64,000 bases of DNA, from positions 1 through 64,000 of the forward strand of contig JBMYKD010000001.1 in assembly GCA_049595035.1 (NCBI GenBank), in the 5' to 3' direction. Source of the stretch: UBA12202 sp049595035. Lineage in GTDB: Bacteria > Pseudomonadota > Alphaproteobacteria > Puniceispirillales > UBA1172. Below are positions 9,648 through 19,104 of this stretch, piece by piece. Every line of letters begins with the position of its first letter. Position 1 is the first letter of the stretch. The position numbers and the translations under genes are program-made. The notes beneath the pieces were generated by a model. It did not search any database and was not told where the DNA came from. It saw only the letters and a program-made list of their open reading frames with translations.

Positions 9648-10418
9648 ATGGCTAACGCCAGCAAAAATCAGAATGATACAACGATTGATCCCGATGAGAT
9701 TTCCCTTTTTGATAAAATTGGCAATGACTGGTGGAATGAAAAGGGCATTTTCCGCGCTTTACACCGTCTAACCCCTGTTCGTGTTCAGTATATCCGTCAG
9801 CACATATCACGGCTCAGGCCGGATGATATTGATCGCCATTCGCGCAAACCCCTATCAGGATTGTCCGTGGTCGATATTGGTTGCGGTGGTGGATTACTGG
9901 CAGAACCCTTAACGCGATTAGGCGCGAAAGTGACCGGCATTGATATGAGTGAAGCGGCCATCACCGCCGCCACCGCACATGCGAATGCGGCAAATCTGTC
10001 AATAGACTACCTGTTAACCAGCGCCGAAGCACTGGCCGATGACGGCGAAAGATTTGATCTGGTTATTGCATCGGAAGTCATTGAACATGTGGCCAGTCGT
10101 GCCGCTTTTCTTTCGGCAATGGCAAGGCTGGGACAAAAAGACAAACCTAGCGTGGCAATCCTGACGACAATCAGCCGCAATCTGATAGCAACGGTATTGG
10201 CAAAATACGCCGCTGAATATCTGTTGCGACTAGCCCCGCCCGGTGCACATGAAGCATCAAAATTTGTTTCACCGGCAACATTACGCGCAGAAGCCAGCAC
10301 CGCAGGCATTGATCTGGATGATATTACTGGTATCAGACCAAGTGTAATAAGTGGTTTTGCACTAGGGGGCCCGCCCGTTATCAACTATGCGGCGGCAGGG
10401 TTAATACGGCCGCAGTAA
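9648..10418 (+). CDS. ubiG: Ubiquinone biosynthesis O-methyltransferase
   Basis: SAM-dependent methyltransferase carrying out both O-methylations in ubiquinone synthesis (256 residues). The N terminus has the UbiG-typical SLFDKIGNDWWNEKG and FRALHRLTPVRVQYI segments, and SAM motif I reads VVDIGCGGGLLAEPL. The PPGAHEASKF segment late in the protein is the membrane and substrate region characteristic of UbiG. It is divergent from lysC, an arrangement common in Alphaproteobacteria, and converges on DUF1178. No oddities. Confidence 0.96.
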   Translation: MANASKNQNDTTIDPDEISLFDKIGNDWWNEKGIFRALHRLTPVRVQYIRQHISRLRPDDIDRHSRKPLSGLSVVDIGCGGGLLAEPLTRLGAKVTGIDMSEAAITAATAHANAANLSIDYLLTSAEALADDGERFDLVIASEVIEHVASRAAFLSAMARLGQKDKPSVAILTTISRNLIATVLAKYAAEYLLRLAPPGAHEASKFVSPATLRAEASTAGIDLDDITGIRPSVISGFALGGPPVINYAAAGLIRPQ

Positions 10419-10437
10419 CTGGCTGAAAAAACAGTTA
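10416..10437. terminator. Weak bidirectional hairpin between ubiG and DUF1178 genes
   Basis: TAACTG (10416-10421) and CAGTTA (10432-10437) form a 6-base inverted repeat around an A-rich loop. Its two arms contain the stop codons of the converging genes. The T-tract is poor, so terminator activity is only a suggestion. Confidence 0.3.
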
Positions 10438-10935
10438 GTTATCTTTCGGGAGATCAGGTAACGGGATGATTTCAATACCTTCATCAATAAGATCTTCGAT
10501 ATCATTATGACTGGCATTGCCATAGATACCACGGCTTTCCTCTTCGCCAGAATGGATGCGCCGCGCCGTATCGGCAAAGTCATCACCAACATTGTCAAAA
10601 TTATCTTCAACCTGTTTTCGAATAGCACGCATTTGCATCATAAGTGCCGCGGCCTTTTCAGCCAGGTCTGGCAGATCTGGCTTACCCCCGGCATAGCCTG
10701 ACTTGCTTGGGGCTGGCTGGGTTGAACCAGAATGATTTTGCGTATCTGGTTGTGCCGGGGCTTTGTTGCCCTTTGCCCCCAAATTAGGTGTCATCAATGC
10801 TTTCGAGATATGATGATCATCACAAATCGCACAGGTCACTAATCCGGCTTCTTTCTGGCGGTCATATTCCGCTGATGAACCAAACCAGGCTTCGAATTCA
10901 TGGTCATTATTGCATCTGAGAGTAAACTTGATCAT
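10435..10935 (-). CDS. DUF1178 family protein
   Basis: Protein of unknown function (166 residues from the ATG at 10935; the upstream in-frame ATGs at 10938 and 10944 give MQM or M extensions). The family N terminus is clear: MIKFTLRC then DHEFEAWF, and CAICDDHHISKALMTPNL with a CxxC that, with the early Cys, could bind a metal, like a small zinc ribbon. The C terminus has GEEESRGIYGNAS and EGIEIIPLPDLP, also family-typical. DUF1178 genes usually neighbour a nitrilase-family gene and comF; here they are 7 kb away. Confidence 0.88.
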   Translation of the reverse strand: MIKFTLRCNNDHEFEAWFGSSAEYDRQKEAGLVTCAICDDHHISKALMTPNLGAKGNKAPAQPDTQNHSGSTQPAPSKSGYAGGKPDLPDLAEKAAALMMQMRAIRKQVEDNFDNVGDDFADTARRIHSGEEESRGIYGNASHNDIEDLIDEGIEIIPLPDLPKDN

Positions 10936-11048
10936 CATTTGCATATATTAAAGCCGCGCCCCCATTTCAAGTGATTTTATGAAAAGGGGAATGGCCAGTA
11001 GCCAGATTTTATTCTGTCATCATATGGCCATATAATGATAATTCAAAC

Positions 11049-13670
11049 CTACAACGCCCCGTGGCAATGTTTGAATTTTTTGCCTGACCCACATGGGCAT
11101 GGAGCATTACGCGGGGTTTTATCAGAAATGGCACTTGCTGCTGCGGCACGATTTGCCGCCGCTTTTTTAGCTGGGGTTTCCACTTCTGCTGAACCATCTT
11201 GCTGATCGCCAGATTCCGGCTGACGGAACTGAATATGAGCCATCACAGAAGTAATCGTCCGGCGCAGATTATCCAGCATATGGTTAAAAAGGGTGAATGC
11301 TTCGCGTTTATATTCATCAAGCGGGTTTTTCTGGGCATAGGCACGCAAAGAAATACTCTGCTTCATGTGATCCAGTGCTAACAGATGCTCTTTCCAGCTT
11401 TGATCCAGCACTTGCAGCAAAAGCGATTTTTCCGCTCTTCGCATGATATCCGCGCCAACCGAAGCGGTTTTTTCTGCCTGACGGTGATCAGCCATCTTGA
11501 TGAGCCTATCCTTAATGGCTTCCTGATCCATGCCATCTTCTGCAAACCAGTCTTTCGCCGGCACATCCAGCCCTAGGAATCGCGCCGCGTTTTCTGTCAT
11601 TTCTTCAGCATTCCAGTTATCATGATAGGTGCCATCGGGGATGGTATCGGCGACCAGATCATCAATGACATCATATCGCATATCCTTGATGGTGCTGGCG
11701 ACATCTTCTGCATCCATAATATCTCTACGCTGTTCAAACACGACTTTTCGCTGATCATTCATCACATCATCGAATTTAAGCAGCTGTTTCCGCATTTCAA
11801 AATTGCGGGCTTCGACTTTTGACTGTGCTTTTTCAATCGCCTTATTGATCCATGGATGGATAATAGCCTCACCTTTTTCAAGGCCAAGTCGCCCAAGAAT
11901 AGAATCCAGCCGTTCTGACCCGAAAATCCGCATCAGATCATCCTGAAGCGATAAATAGAATTTGGACGCACCCGGATCACCCTGACGCCCTGAACGGCCA
12001 CGCAACTGGTTGTCTATCCGGCGGGATTCATGACGTTCTGTCCCGATCACATAGAGCCCACCAGCATCAAGGGCCTTTTGTTTGGCCGCCGCTACCTCTG
12101 CTATAATGTCTTCGCGTTTAGCATCATCACCAGCATTGGCAAGTCGGGCATCAAGATTGCCACCTAGTTGAATGTCTGTTCCACGTCCAGCCATATTTGT
12201 TGCAATCGTTACACTGCCCGGAATGCCAGCATCGGCAATGATTATCGCTTCCTGTTCATGGAATTTTGCGTTCAGCACCTGATGGGGAATATTCTTACTT
12301 TTTAATTCTTCGGAAAGACGTTCGGATTTATCAATGCTTACCGTACCGACTAGAATGGGCTGGCCGCGATCACGGCAATCAATAATCTGGTCAATAACCG
12401 CCTGATCACGTTCCATACTGGTGCGATAAACTTCATCATGATGGTCTACGCGTGTGATCGGTTTATTGGTAGGAATGGCCACCACGGATAATCCATAAAT
12501 CTCGGAAAACTCTCCGGCTTCGGTCATGGCTGTCCCTGTCATACCAGCCAGTTTTTCATAAAGCCGGAACAGATTCTGATAGGTTATAGATGCCAGCGTC
12601 TGATTTTCTGGCATAACATCAAGCCCTTCACGGGCTTCCAGTGCCTGATGCAAACCATCACTAAACCGGCGGCCTTCCATGGCACGACCGGTAAATTCAT
12701 CAATAATGACAATTTGATTTTGCTTGATCATGTAATGGGTATCACGCTGGAACAGATGATGTGCCCGCAAACCCATATTCACATGATGTAGCAATACGAT
12801 ATTTTCAGGGTCGAACAGACTGCCATCCGTGATCAATCCGGATTCTATCAGTATCTGTTCGGCATGTTCGGTTCCTTCATCGGTTAATGTGATATTGCGC
12901 TGTTTTTCATCAAGCACAAAATCACTTTCATCAAATTTGGATATCAGTTTATTCACCGCCACATATAATTCGGATGAACTTTCTGCCTGACCAGAAATCA
13001 CCAATGGTGTTCTTGCTTCATCAATCAGAATCGAATCCACTTCATCAACAATGGCAAAATGCGGGTCACGCTGAACCATGTCTTCAAGACGGAATTTCAT
13101 ATTATCGCGAAGATAATCAAATCCGATTTCGTTATTTGTGGCATAGGTAACATCTGCCGCATAAGCAGCGCGGCGTTCGTCATCTGTCATCCCTGATTTG
13201 ATGCAGCCGACCGTTAATCCCAGAAACTGATAAACCTGCCCCATCCACTGACTATCCCGTTCAGCCAGATAATCATTGACCGTGACAACATGCACGCCTT
13301 TCCCGGGCAAGGCATTCAGATATGCCGCCAGCGTTGCCACCAGCGTTTTGCCCTCACCTGTTTTCATTTCCGTGATCTGGCCCTTATGCAGAACCATGCC
13401 GCCCATCAGCTGAACATCAAAATGACGCTGGCCAATGCTCCGCTTTGCTGCTTCACGAACAGTGGCAAATGCTTCAGGCAAAAGCGAATCAAGAGTTGCG
13501 CCTGCTGATAATTTTTCACGAAACATATCCGTCTGGGACCGCAATGCCGTATCATCCAGACCGGCAATCTGATCCTCAAACTCGTTAATCTGATCGACCA
13601 GAGGCAACATGGATTTAATGTTGCGGTCATTGCTGTTACCAAAGAAGGCTTTTTTTAGAATAGAAAACAT
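11049..13670 (-). CDS. secA: Preprotein translocase ATPase SecA
   Basis: Motor of the Sec export pathway, pushing unfolded preproteins through SecYEG. From the ATG at 13670 (MFSILKKAFFG, the usual N terminus) it has 873 residues; the frame extends to 13745 but those 25 residues are not family-like. Walker A is at about 102-109 (MKTGEGKT), the DEVD box is in FAIVDEVDSILIDEARTP, and helicase motif VI is in QLRGRSGRQGDPG. The C-terminal zinc finger uses C858, C860, C869 and H870, so SecB and lipid contacts are likely kept. It is divergent from ppiC-argJ-mutT, a conserved alphaproteobacterial layout. Confidence 0.98.
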   Translation of the reverse strand: MFSILKKAFFGNSNDRNIKSMLPLVDQINEFEDQIAGLDDTALRSQTDMFREKLSAGATLDSLLPEAFATVREAAKRSIGQRHFDVQLMGGMVLHKGQITEMKTGEGKTLVATLAAYLNALPGKGVHVVTVNDYLAERDSQWMGQVYQFLGLTVGCIKSGMTDDERRAAYAADVTYATNNEIGFDYLRDNMKFRLEDMVQRDPHFAIVDEVDSILIDEARTPLVISGQAESSSELYVAVNKLISKFDESDFVLDEKQRNITLTDEGTEHAEQILIESGLITDGSLFDPENIVLLHHVNMGLRAHHLFQRDTHYMIKQNQIVIIDEFTGRAMEGRRFSDGLHQALEAREGLDVMPENQTLASITYQNLFRLYEKLAGMTGTAMTEAGEFSEIYGLSVVAIPTNKPITRVDHHDEVYRTSMERDQAVIDQIIDCRDRGQPILVGTVSIDKSERLSEELKSKNIPHQVLNAKFHEQEAIIIADAGIPGSVTIATNMAGRGTDIQLGGNLDARLANAGDDAKREDIIAEVAAAKQKALDAGGLYVIGTERHESRRIDNQLRGRSGRQGDPGASKFYLSLQDDLMRIFGSERLDSILGRLGLEKGEAIIHPWINKAIEKAQSKVEARNFEMRKQLLKFDDVMNDQRKVVFEQRRDIMDAEDVASTIKDMRYDVIDDLVADTIPDGTYHDNWNAEEMTENAARFLGLDVPAKDWFAEDGMDQEAIKDRLIKMADHRQAEKTASVGADIMRRAEKSLLLQVLDQSWKEHLLALDHMKQSISLRAYAQKNPLDEYKREAFTLFNHMLDNLRRTITSVMAHIQFRQPESGDQQDGSAEVETPAKKAAANRAAAASAISDKTPRNAPCPCGSGKKFKHCHGAL

Positions 13671-13859
13671 ATGATGACTTATATAAGGATTTTCAAAAAG
13701 ACTACAATAGACATATCCCATAGGGTGCAATTTGGCTATCGTCAATCATTTATCCTTTTTCAGAATAGTTGCGACAATAGCCTGAACATGATAGCGATTT
13801 AAAGATGAATTGACCATCATTTCCCTGTATGGTCATGTCTTATTCTTCTGGAGCATATT

Positions 13860-14747
13860 ATGACTGTTCATTCCCCGTTGCGGCCATTGTTTAAACCACT
13901 TGTCGCCATTGCCGCCATTATTGGGTTTTATGTATCAATTCCAAATACCAGTCTGGCACAGAATACTGATATCCAAGATAATGTAGCCAAAGTTGTCGCC
14001 ACGATTGATGGTGAAGATATTACACTCAATCTGGTCATGGCAATGATGCGTCAATTGCCGCCGCAATATCGTGATCAGCCTTTTGACGTGCTTTATCACC
14101 CCGTTCTTGATGACATCATTGACACCCGGCTAGCTGCCCGGGAAGCTGAACAAAGTGGCATTGCCGATGATCCCCTTATCCGTGAGCTGGCGGAACGGGC
14201 TTATGACCGGGTCATGGCCGAAGCATGGATAAGCATAACCATCAAACAACAGATTACCGATGATATGATCGAAGCCCGCTATGCTGAATTAATGGATGAT
14301 ATATCTTCCCGCGAAGAAATCCGGGCGCGACATATTCTGGTCACTAGCAAGGAAGATGCCAAAGCCATCATTGAGCGACTAGATAATGGTGAAGATTTTG
14401 CCACACTAGCCAAAGAATTATCAACCGGGCCCAGCGCGCCTAATGGTGGTGATTTAGGATATTTCAGACGTGGTGATATGGTACCAAGCTTTTCCGATGC
14501 TGCTTTTGATCTGGATATTGCCAATTATTCAAAAAACCCTGTTGAAAGTGATTATGGCTGGCATGTGATAAAAATAGAAGATAGGCGGGTGAATGATTTA
14601 CCGCCACTAGAACTGATCCGCCAACAATTGGTTGAAGTCATGACGGCCGAGCAGGCAACCATATTGGCAGACGAGTTATATAAGAAGGCCACAATTAGAC
14701 AGCTAGGACTAGATCAGCTGATGGATAACACTGTCACAACCGAATAG
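13860..14747 (+). CDS. Exported parvulin-type peptidyl-prolyl isomerase
   Basis: Periplasmic PpiC/SurA-family foldase of 295 residues. A signal peptide covers about 1-33 (cleavage after SLA). A SurA-like N-terminal helical region (about 40-150) is followed by a parvulin domain at about 157-250, with RARHILV, GPSAPNGGDLGYF and YGWHVIKIEDRR. It probably helps fold exported or outer-membrane proteins delivered by Sec, which suits its place divergent from secA. argJ follows after 54 bases. The specific partner is unknown. Confidence 0.9.
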   Translation: MTVHSPLRPLFKPLVAIAAIIGFYVSIPNTSLAQNTDIQDNVAKVVATIDGEDITLNLVMAMMRQLPPQYRDQPFDVLYHPVLDDIIDTRLAAREAEQSGIADDPLIRELAERAYDRVMAEAWISITIKQQITDDMIEARYAELMDDISSREEIRARHILVTSKEDAKAIIERLDNGEDFATLAKELSTGPSAPNGGDLGYFRRGDMVPSFSDAAFDLDIANYSKNPVESDYGWHVIKIEDRRVNDLPPLELIRQQLVEVMTAEQATILADELYKKATIRQLGLDQLMDNTVTTE

Positions 14748-14801
14748 CCCAAATGGCAAAACTTAATATTTTGAAATGATAACATATATCTGGATCACCT
14801 C

Positions 14802-16034
14802 ATGAAAAGATCACCTTTAGCACCTCTTGAACAAGCCCCGGTGAATGCTGTTTCCGGTGTAACATTAAACACGGCCAGCACCGGCATGAAATACAAAAAC
14901 CGTGATGATCTGATGCTGATGTGTTTTGATCAGCCTGTCGCTGTTGCGGCAGTATTTACCCGATCATTAACCGCATCAGCACCTGTCGACTGGTGCCGCA
15001 GGGTGCTTTCTTCAGGCTACACTCAGGCTATTCTTTGCAATGCTGGTAATGCTAATGCCTTTACTGGTGCGGCCGGGGCAGCGGCAGCAGAACGATGCGC
15101 GATGGCCGTGGCGGATGCTGGCAGATACCCGGTTGATCATGTCATGCTGGCCTCTACCGGCGTCATTGGTGAAGTGTTACCAGATGATTTGATTACCGCC
15201 CATATTCCTGAACTGATGGCAAATACAGACAGCAGTGAAAAACGATGGCTAACGGCAGCAGATGCTATCCGCACCACAGATACATTCGCCAAAGCTGCAA
15301 GCCGCCAGACCCGTATTGGTGATACGAAAATCACCATAACCGGCATTGCCAAAGGGTCAGGCATGATTGCGCCTGATATGGCAACAATGCTGGGCTTCAT
15401 GGCAACCGATGCTGATCTGCCTGCACCTATCCTGCAGGATATGCTATCACGATGTACCGAACAGAGTTTTAATGCCATTACGGTTGATGGTGATACCTCA
15501 ACCAGTGATACTGTCATTATGGTTGCCACCGCTAAAGCCAATCATCACCCCGTTCAATCAGCTGATGATCCCATATTGTCAGATTTTGCAGATGCCCTCA
15601 AAAGCCTGATGGTTGAGCTGGCCACATTGATTGTTCGTGATGGCGAAGGGGCAACCAAACTGGTTCAGATCAATGTCAATGGCGCTGATCATGATGCGGC
15701 CGCCAAACGGGTCGGATTAGCCATTGGTAATTCGCCACTGGTAAAGACCGCCATTGCTGGTGAAGATGCGAATTGGGGGCGCATTGTGATGGCTGTTGGA
15801 AAGTCTGGGGAAAAAGCCGACCGTGACCAGCTGGAAATTGCTATTGGCGGTATTCCCATAACAAGTGATGGCATGCGGCGACCAGATTATGATGAAAATC
15901 TGGTAACAAGCCATATGAAAGGCGATGAAATCAGAATAGACGTTAATCTGAATATCGGTTCTGGTCACGCGACTGTATGGACATGCGATCTAACCCAGCA
16001 ATATATTATTATTAATGCCGATTATCGAAGTTAG
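14802..16034 (+). CDS. argJ: Glutamate N-acetyltransferase / N-acetylglutamate synthase
   Basis: Bifunctional enzyme of the cyclic arginine pathway: it moves the acetyl group from N-acetylornithine to glutamate and may also use acetyl-CoA. The precursor (410 residues) self-cleaves at the conserved ATML site, with T195 becoming the N-terminal nucleophile of the beta chain. The sequence KGSGMIAPDMATMLGFM (184-200) matches. The oxyanion segment ASTGVIGE (117-124) is also present. The C terminus DLTQQYIIINADYRS is typical. mutT follows with a 5-base gap, so they are cotranscribed. Confidence 0.97.
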   Translation: MKRSPLAPLEQAPVNAVSGVTLNTASTGMKYKNRDDLMLMCFDQPVAVAAVFTRSLTASAPVDWCRRVLSSGYTQAILCNAGNANAFTGAAGAAAAERCAMAVADAGRYPVDHVMLASTGVIGEVLPDDLITAHIPELMANTDSSEKRWLTAADAIRTTDTFAKAASRQTRIGDTKITITGIAKGSGMIAPDMATMLGFMATDADLPAPILQDMLSRCTEQSFNAITVDGDTSTSDTVIMVATAKANHHPVQSADDPILSDFADALKSLMVELATLIVRDGEGATKLVQINVNGADHDAAAKRVGLAIGNSPLVKTAIAGEDANWGRIVMAVGKSGEKADRDQLEIAIGGIPITSDGMRRPDYDENLVTSHMKGDEIRIDVNLNIGSGHATVWTCDLTQQYIIINADYRS

Positions 16035-16039
16035 CATCC

Positions 16040-16450
16040 ATGACATCACTAAAGCCACATATTCTGGTTAGCGCCGCCGCATTGATTGATGGTGATGGCA
16101 GAGTCTTATTAGCAAGACGGCCTGAAGGAAAGGCAATGGCCGGATTATGGGAATTTCCTGGTGGCAAGATAGAAAAGGGCGAAACCCCGGAAGATGCTTT
16201 GATCAGAGAATTGAAAGAAGAACTAGCCATCAATACCGTGTCATCCTGTCTGGCACCACTAGCATTTGCCAGCCATGACTATGATGATATGCATCTGATA
16301 TTATTGCTTTATGCCTGTCGCCGATGGCAGGGAGAAGCCAGACATCAGGAAGGTGGTGAAATCACATGGGTGAGAGCCCCGCGATTGCGCGATTATCCCA
16401 TGCCCCCTGCTGATATTCCGCTTATATCCATGCTTCAGGACTGGCTATAA
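16040..16450 (+). CDS. mutT: Nudix hydrolase, MutT-type
   Basis: Probable 8-oxo-dGTP diphosphatase that cleans oxidised nucleotides from the pool (136 residues). A complete Nudix box, GX5EX7REUXEEXGU, starts at GGKIEKGETPEDALIRELKEE, around residues 36-56. The preceding VSAAALIDGDGRVLLARRPEGK and the later AFASHDYDDMHLILLLY segments fit MutT. It is last in ppiC-argJ-mutT. Substrate assignment is by family and conserved context. Confidence 0.92.
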   Translation: MTSLKPHILVSAAALIDGDGRVLLARRPEGKAMAGLWEFPGGKIEKGETPEDALIRELKEELAINTVSSCLAPLAFASHDYDDMHLILLLYACRRWQGEARHQEGGEITWVRAPRLRDYPMPPADIPLISMLQDWL

Positions 16451-16464
16451 TATCAAGGGGTTTT

Positions 16465-17358
16465 TCAGTTATCCTGATTGGCATTAAGAAAATCGGCCAG
16501 ATTGACATCAGCTGATCCGGGTTTTAGCGGTTTTTGCTGGTCAGGTGACGGCGCCCAGGCGGTTAGTGTAATCAGTTCAATTTCTGCCGTTACGCGCTGA
16601 TCTTCTGTGCTGAAACGATCCTTATAAAGCATGGCTGCCTTCATCATGGTATCCCGTCTGGTCATATGGGTAGCGCGGCCTAATAAGGCATTGGATTCCC
16701 CCATCTGGCGTAATTCCCGCATCATATGAAACGGGTCCGACCAGCTAATCGTCAGCGTATCACTATCAGCAACCGGCAACCCGAAACCGGCGCGTCCAAG
16801 CAAGCCACCCAGATCACGGATATCAGCCATAGGCAAAACACGCGGTGATAATCCACCTGCTGTCTGGCTTTCAGCTTCGGCCAGGCATGATCGCAGGCCA
16901 CCAAAACTAACCCCGCCCGCCATCGATAAAAGCAATAAGCCATCCGGTTTTAGCCATCGCCGCATTCGGCTAAGCATTCCCGGCAGATCATTGACCCAGT
17001 GCATGGAAAAAGCGGATGTAATTGCATCAAACGCACCATCACAGAAATTGATATTATCATAATCCACCACACATGACGGCATATCTCCAGCGGTATGGCT
17101 AGCCATACCAGACGATGGATCAGCACAAATCACACGATCTACCTTACCCGAAGCTATGGCGGCTTTTGCCATCTCACCGTGATGTGAACCTATATCAAGC
17201 ACCAGTGGAAAATGCCGCCGGACAATATCTAGTCGGTCAGCCAGCCGGTCAGCGGCAGCCTGTTTCAGAAAATTGACGTCACCAAAACCCGATGCCGCGC
17301 GATCTCTATTCCGGCGGTGGGCTATGGTATCTATTAATTGCGGGATTTTAACAGTCAT
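16465..17358 (-). CDS. SAM-dependent methyltransferase-fold protein, NDUFAF5/BioC-like
   Basis: Class I methyltransferase-fold protein of 297 residues. The N-terminal RNRDRAASGF and FLKQAAADRLADRLDIV segments resemble the alphaproteobacterial relatives of mitochondrial NDUFAF5, a complex I assembly factor that hydroxylates an arginine on the NuoI/NDUFS7-side subunits. SAM motif I is unusual: DIGSHHG (55-61) in place of DLGCGTG. The later SAFSMHWVNDLPGML motif is shared with BioC-type enzymes. It is divergent from comF, the usual neighbour. The NDUFAF5 link is inference; BioC (malonyl-ACP methyltransferase) is less likely because no biotin genes are near. Confidence 0.72.
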   Translation of the reverse strand: MTVKIPQLIDTIAHRRNRDRAASGFGDVNFLKQAAADRLADRLDIVRRHFPLVLDIGSHHGEMAKAAIASGKVDRVICADPSSGMASHTAGDMPSCVVDYDNINFCDGAFDAITSAFSMHWVNDLPGMLSRMRRWLKPDGLLLLSMAGGVSFGGLRSCLAEAESQTAGGLSPRVLPMADIRDLGGLLGRAGFGLPVADSDTLTISWSDPFHMMRELRQMGESNALLGRATHMTRRDTMMKAAMLYKDRFSTEDQRVTAEIELITLTAWAPSPDQQKPLKPGSADVNLADFLNANQDN

Positions 17359-17461
17359 AGATCACATCATTTTACATATGGATAATATCATATCATTTCT
17401 TATCCGGAAAAACACTGGCCGATTAGGACTTTGTTAATCTTTATATGACATAATCCTTTTT

Positions 17462-18187
17462 ATGAAGGCTTGGCAAAACCTGATCAGACTAGGGGTTAAT
17501 GTTCTTATCCCACCACAATGCCCCGGATGCCACATGATTCTATATGATGATGGTTTATGTGGTGAATGCTGGTCACGCATAAAACGGATCACACCACCTT
17601 TATGCATGCAATGTGGTCGCGGGTTTCCTTTTGCGGCAGGCCTAGAACGCTGTGGCCGTTGTCTGACTCAGCCCCCAGATTTTGACCGTGCCATTGCCGG
17701 ATTTGGCTATAATGCCATGTCACGCCAGCTGATTCTCGGGTTAAAATATGCAAAACGCCATGACGTAACACCTGTCATTGCCAGAATGATGGCAAATGCC
17801 GGCGCCGAATTATTGCATGATGCCGACTGGATCATCCCACTGCCCCTGCACTGGACACGGTATTTTCATCGGGGGTTCAACCAGTCTGCTGAACTGACCC
17901 ATGCCATTATGAAAACCGCTCGCATTCCTTCTGAAAAATACCGTCCTGATCTGCTCAAGCGGATAAAGAAAACAGAAAGCCAGGGACACAAAACCCGCCA
18001 GCAACGGTTACAGAATATGCAGAATGCGTTTAAGGTTACTGATCCTGCTGGCTGTATAAAAGCTTCATCTATCCTGATCATTGATGATGTTCTTACTACC
18101 GGTGCCAGTCTGTCTTCGGCAGCCCGATGCCTGAAAAAGGCCGGCGCCACAAAGGTTGCTGTTCTTCTGGCCGCTCGGGTAGGTTAG
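17462..18187 (+). CDS. comF: ComF family phosphoribosyltransferase-like protein
   Basis: ComF-type protein of 241 residues, linked in other bacteria to DNA uptake and single-strand DNA handling. Two zinc-binding cysteine clusters lie at C20/C23/C33/C36 and C48/C51/C64/C67. A phosphoribosyltransferase domain follows, with the PRPP loop ILIIDDVLTTGAS near residues 204-216 and the family segment RGFNQSAEL. No other competence genes are in the window, so a DNA uptake role is not supported locally. The nitrilase gene follows after 80 bases on the same strand. Confidence 0.93.
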   Translation: MKAWQNLIRLGVNVLIPPQCPGCHMILYDDGLCGECWSRIKRITPPLCMQCGRGFPFAAGLERCGRCLTQPPDFDRAIAGFGYNAMSRQLILGLKYAKRHDVTPVIARMMANAGAELLHDADWIIPLPLHWTRYFHRGFNQSAELTHAIMKTARIPSEKYRPDLLKRIKKTESQGHKTRQQRLQNMQNAFKVTDPAGCIKASSILIIDDVLTTGASLSSAARCLKKAGATKVAVLLAARVG

Positions 18188-18267
18188 CATAACGGCCTAC
18201 CATCATGGACACAGATACATTATCATATGGTGAATTGAAAAATCCAGTTTGAGAAACGGAACAGATC

Positions 18268-19104
18268 ATGGAATTACTGATAGCAAATTGCCAATATACG
18301 GCCCTAGCCGATGAAAGAGCGACATGCGATATCGTTTTAACTATGATGGCAGAAGCCGCAGAAAAAGGCGCAGATATGATATGTCTGCCAGAATGCGCTA
18401 GCCGCCTTGATCCGGTAAAAGCATCTTTGATAGCCAACAGCCAGACAGAAGATAACAGCGATAGTCTGGCTATATTCCGTGACGCGGCCAGACAACATAA
18501 AACATGGGTGCTTATTGGATCACTTTTGCTGAAATCCGAACAGACCGACGACATGCTTGTTAACAGAAGCTATCTGATTACACCAGATGGAGATATCCGC
18601 GCCCGATACGATAAAATCCATATGTTTGATGTATCTGTTAATGATGGTCAGAATTATCAGGAATCCCGCACCTTCATCGCTGGTGACAGATCACTATTGG
18701 TACAGATGGATGGATGGCGGCTTGGCATGACGATCTGTTATGATCTGCGGTTTCCATATCTCTATCGTCAACTAGCCCAGCATGGGGCTGACGTGATCAC
18801 TATTCCTGCCGCTTTCACCAAGGTAACCGGTACGGCACACTGGCATAGCCTGATGCGGGCAAGAGCCATAGAAAATGGGGTATTTATTGTAAGTCCGGCA
18901 CAAACCGGAACACATGCCGAGGGTCGCCAGACATATGGTCATGCGTTGGTTGTTGATCCATGGGGTAATATCTTAAGCGATGCCGGAACTGAACAGGCAT
19001 TAACCCTGACCACTATCAATCTGGATGCGGTGGCAAAAGCGAGGGCAGCCATTCCCTCACTTAAAAAGGGGCGGGAAAATGATATCCGGCTAGAGTTGGT
19101 CTGA
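18268..19104 (+). CDS. Carbon-nitrogen hydrolase (nitrilase family, NIT1-like amidase)
   Basis: Nitrilase-superfamily amidase of 278 residues with the catalytic triad E42 (LPECAS), K116 (RYDKIHMFD) and C157 (TICYDLRFP). The YDKIHMFDV and YDLRFPYLYR segments are those of NIT1/deaminated glutathione amidase, which repairs glutathione damaged by transaminases. It follows comF, as in many Alphaproteobacteria, where a glutaredoxin gene (grxC) often sits between them; here the 80-base gap has none. Its last 15 bases overlap the 3' end of accA on the other strand. Confidence 0.9.
   Translation: MELLIANCQYTALADERATCDIVLTMMAEAAEKGADMICLPECASRLDPVKASLIANSQTEDNSDSLAIFRDAARQHKTWVLIGSLLLKSEQTDDMLVNRSYLITPDGDIRARYDKIHMFDVSVNDGQNYQESRTFIAGDRSLLVQMDGWRLGMTICYDLRFPYLYRQLAQHGADVITIPAAFTKVTGTAHWHSLMRARAIENGVFIVSPAQTGTHAEGRQTYGHALVVDPWGNILSDAGTEQALTLTTINLDAVAKARAAIPSLKKGRENDIRLELV

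Noticed and set aside
11022..11033. Palindrome ATATGGCCATAT after secA
   Set aside because: A perfect 12-base palindrome, but A/T-rich, isolated and without a T-tract; not enough for a terminator or operator call.
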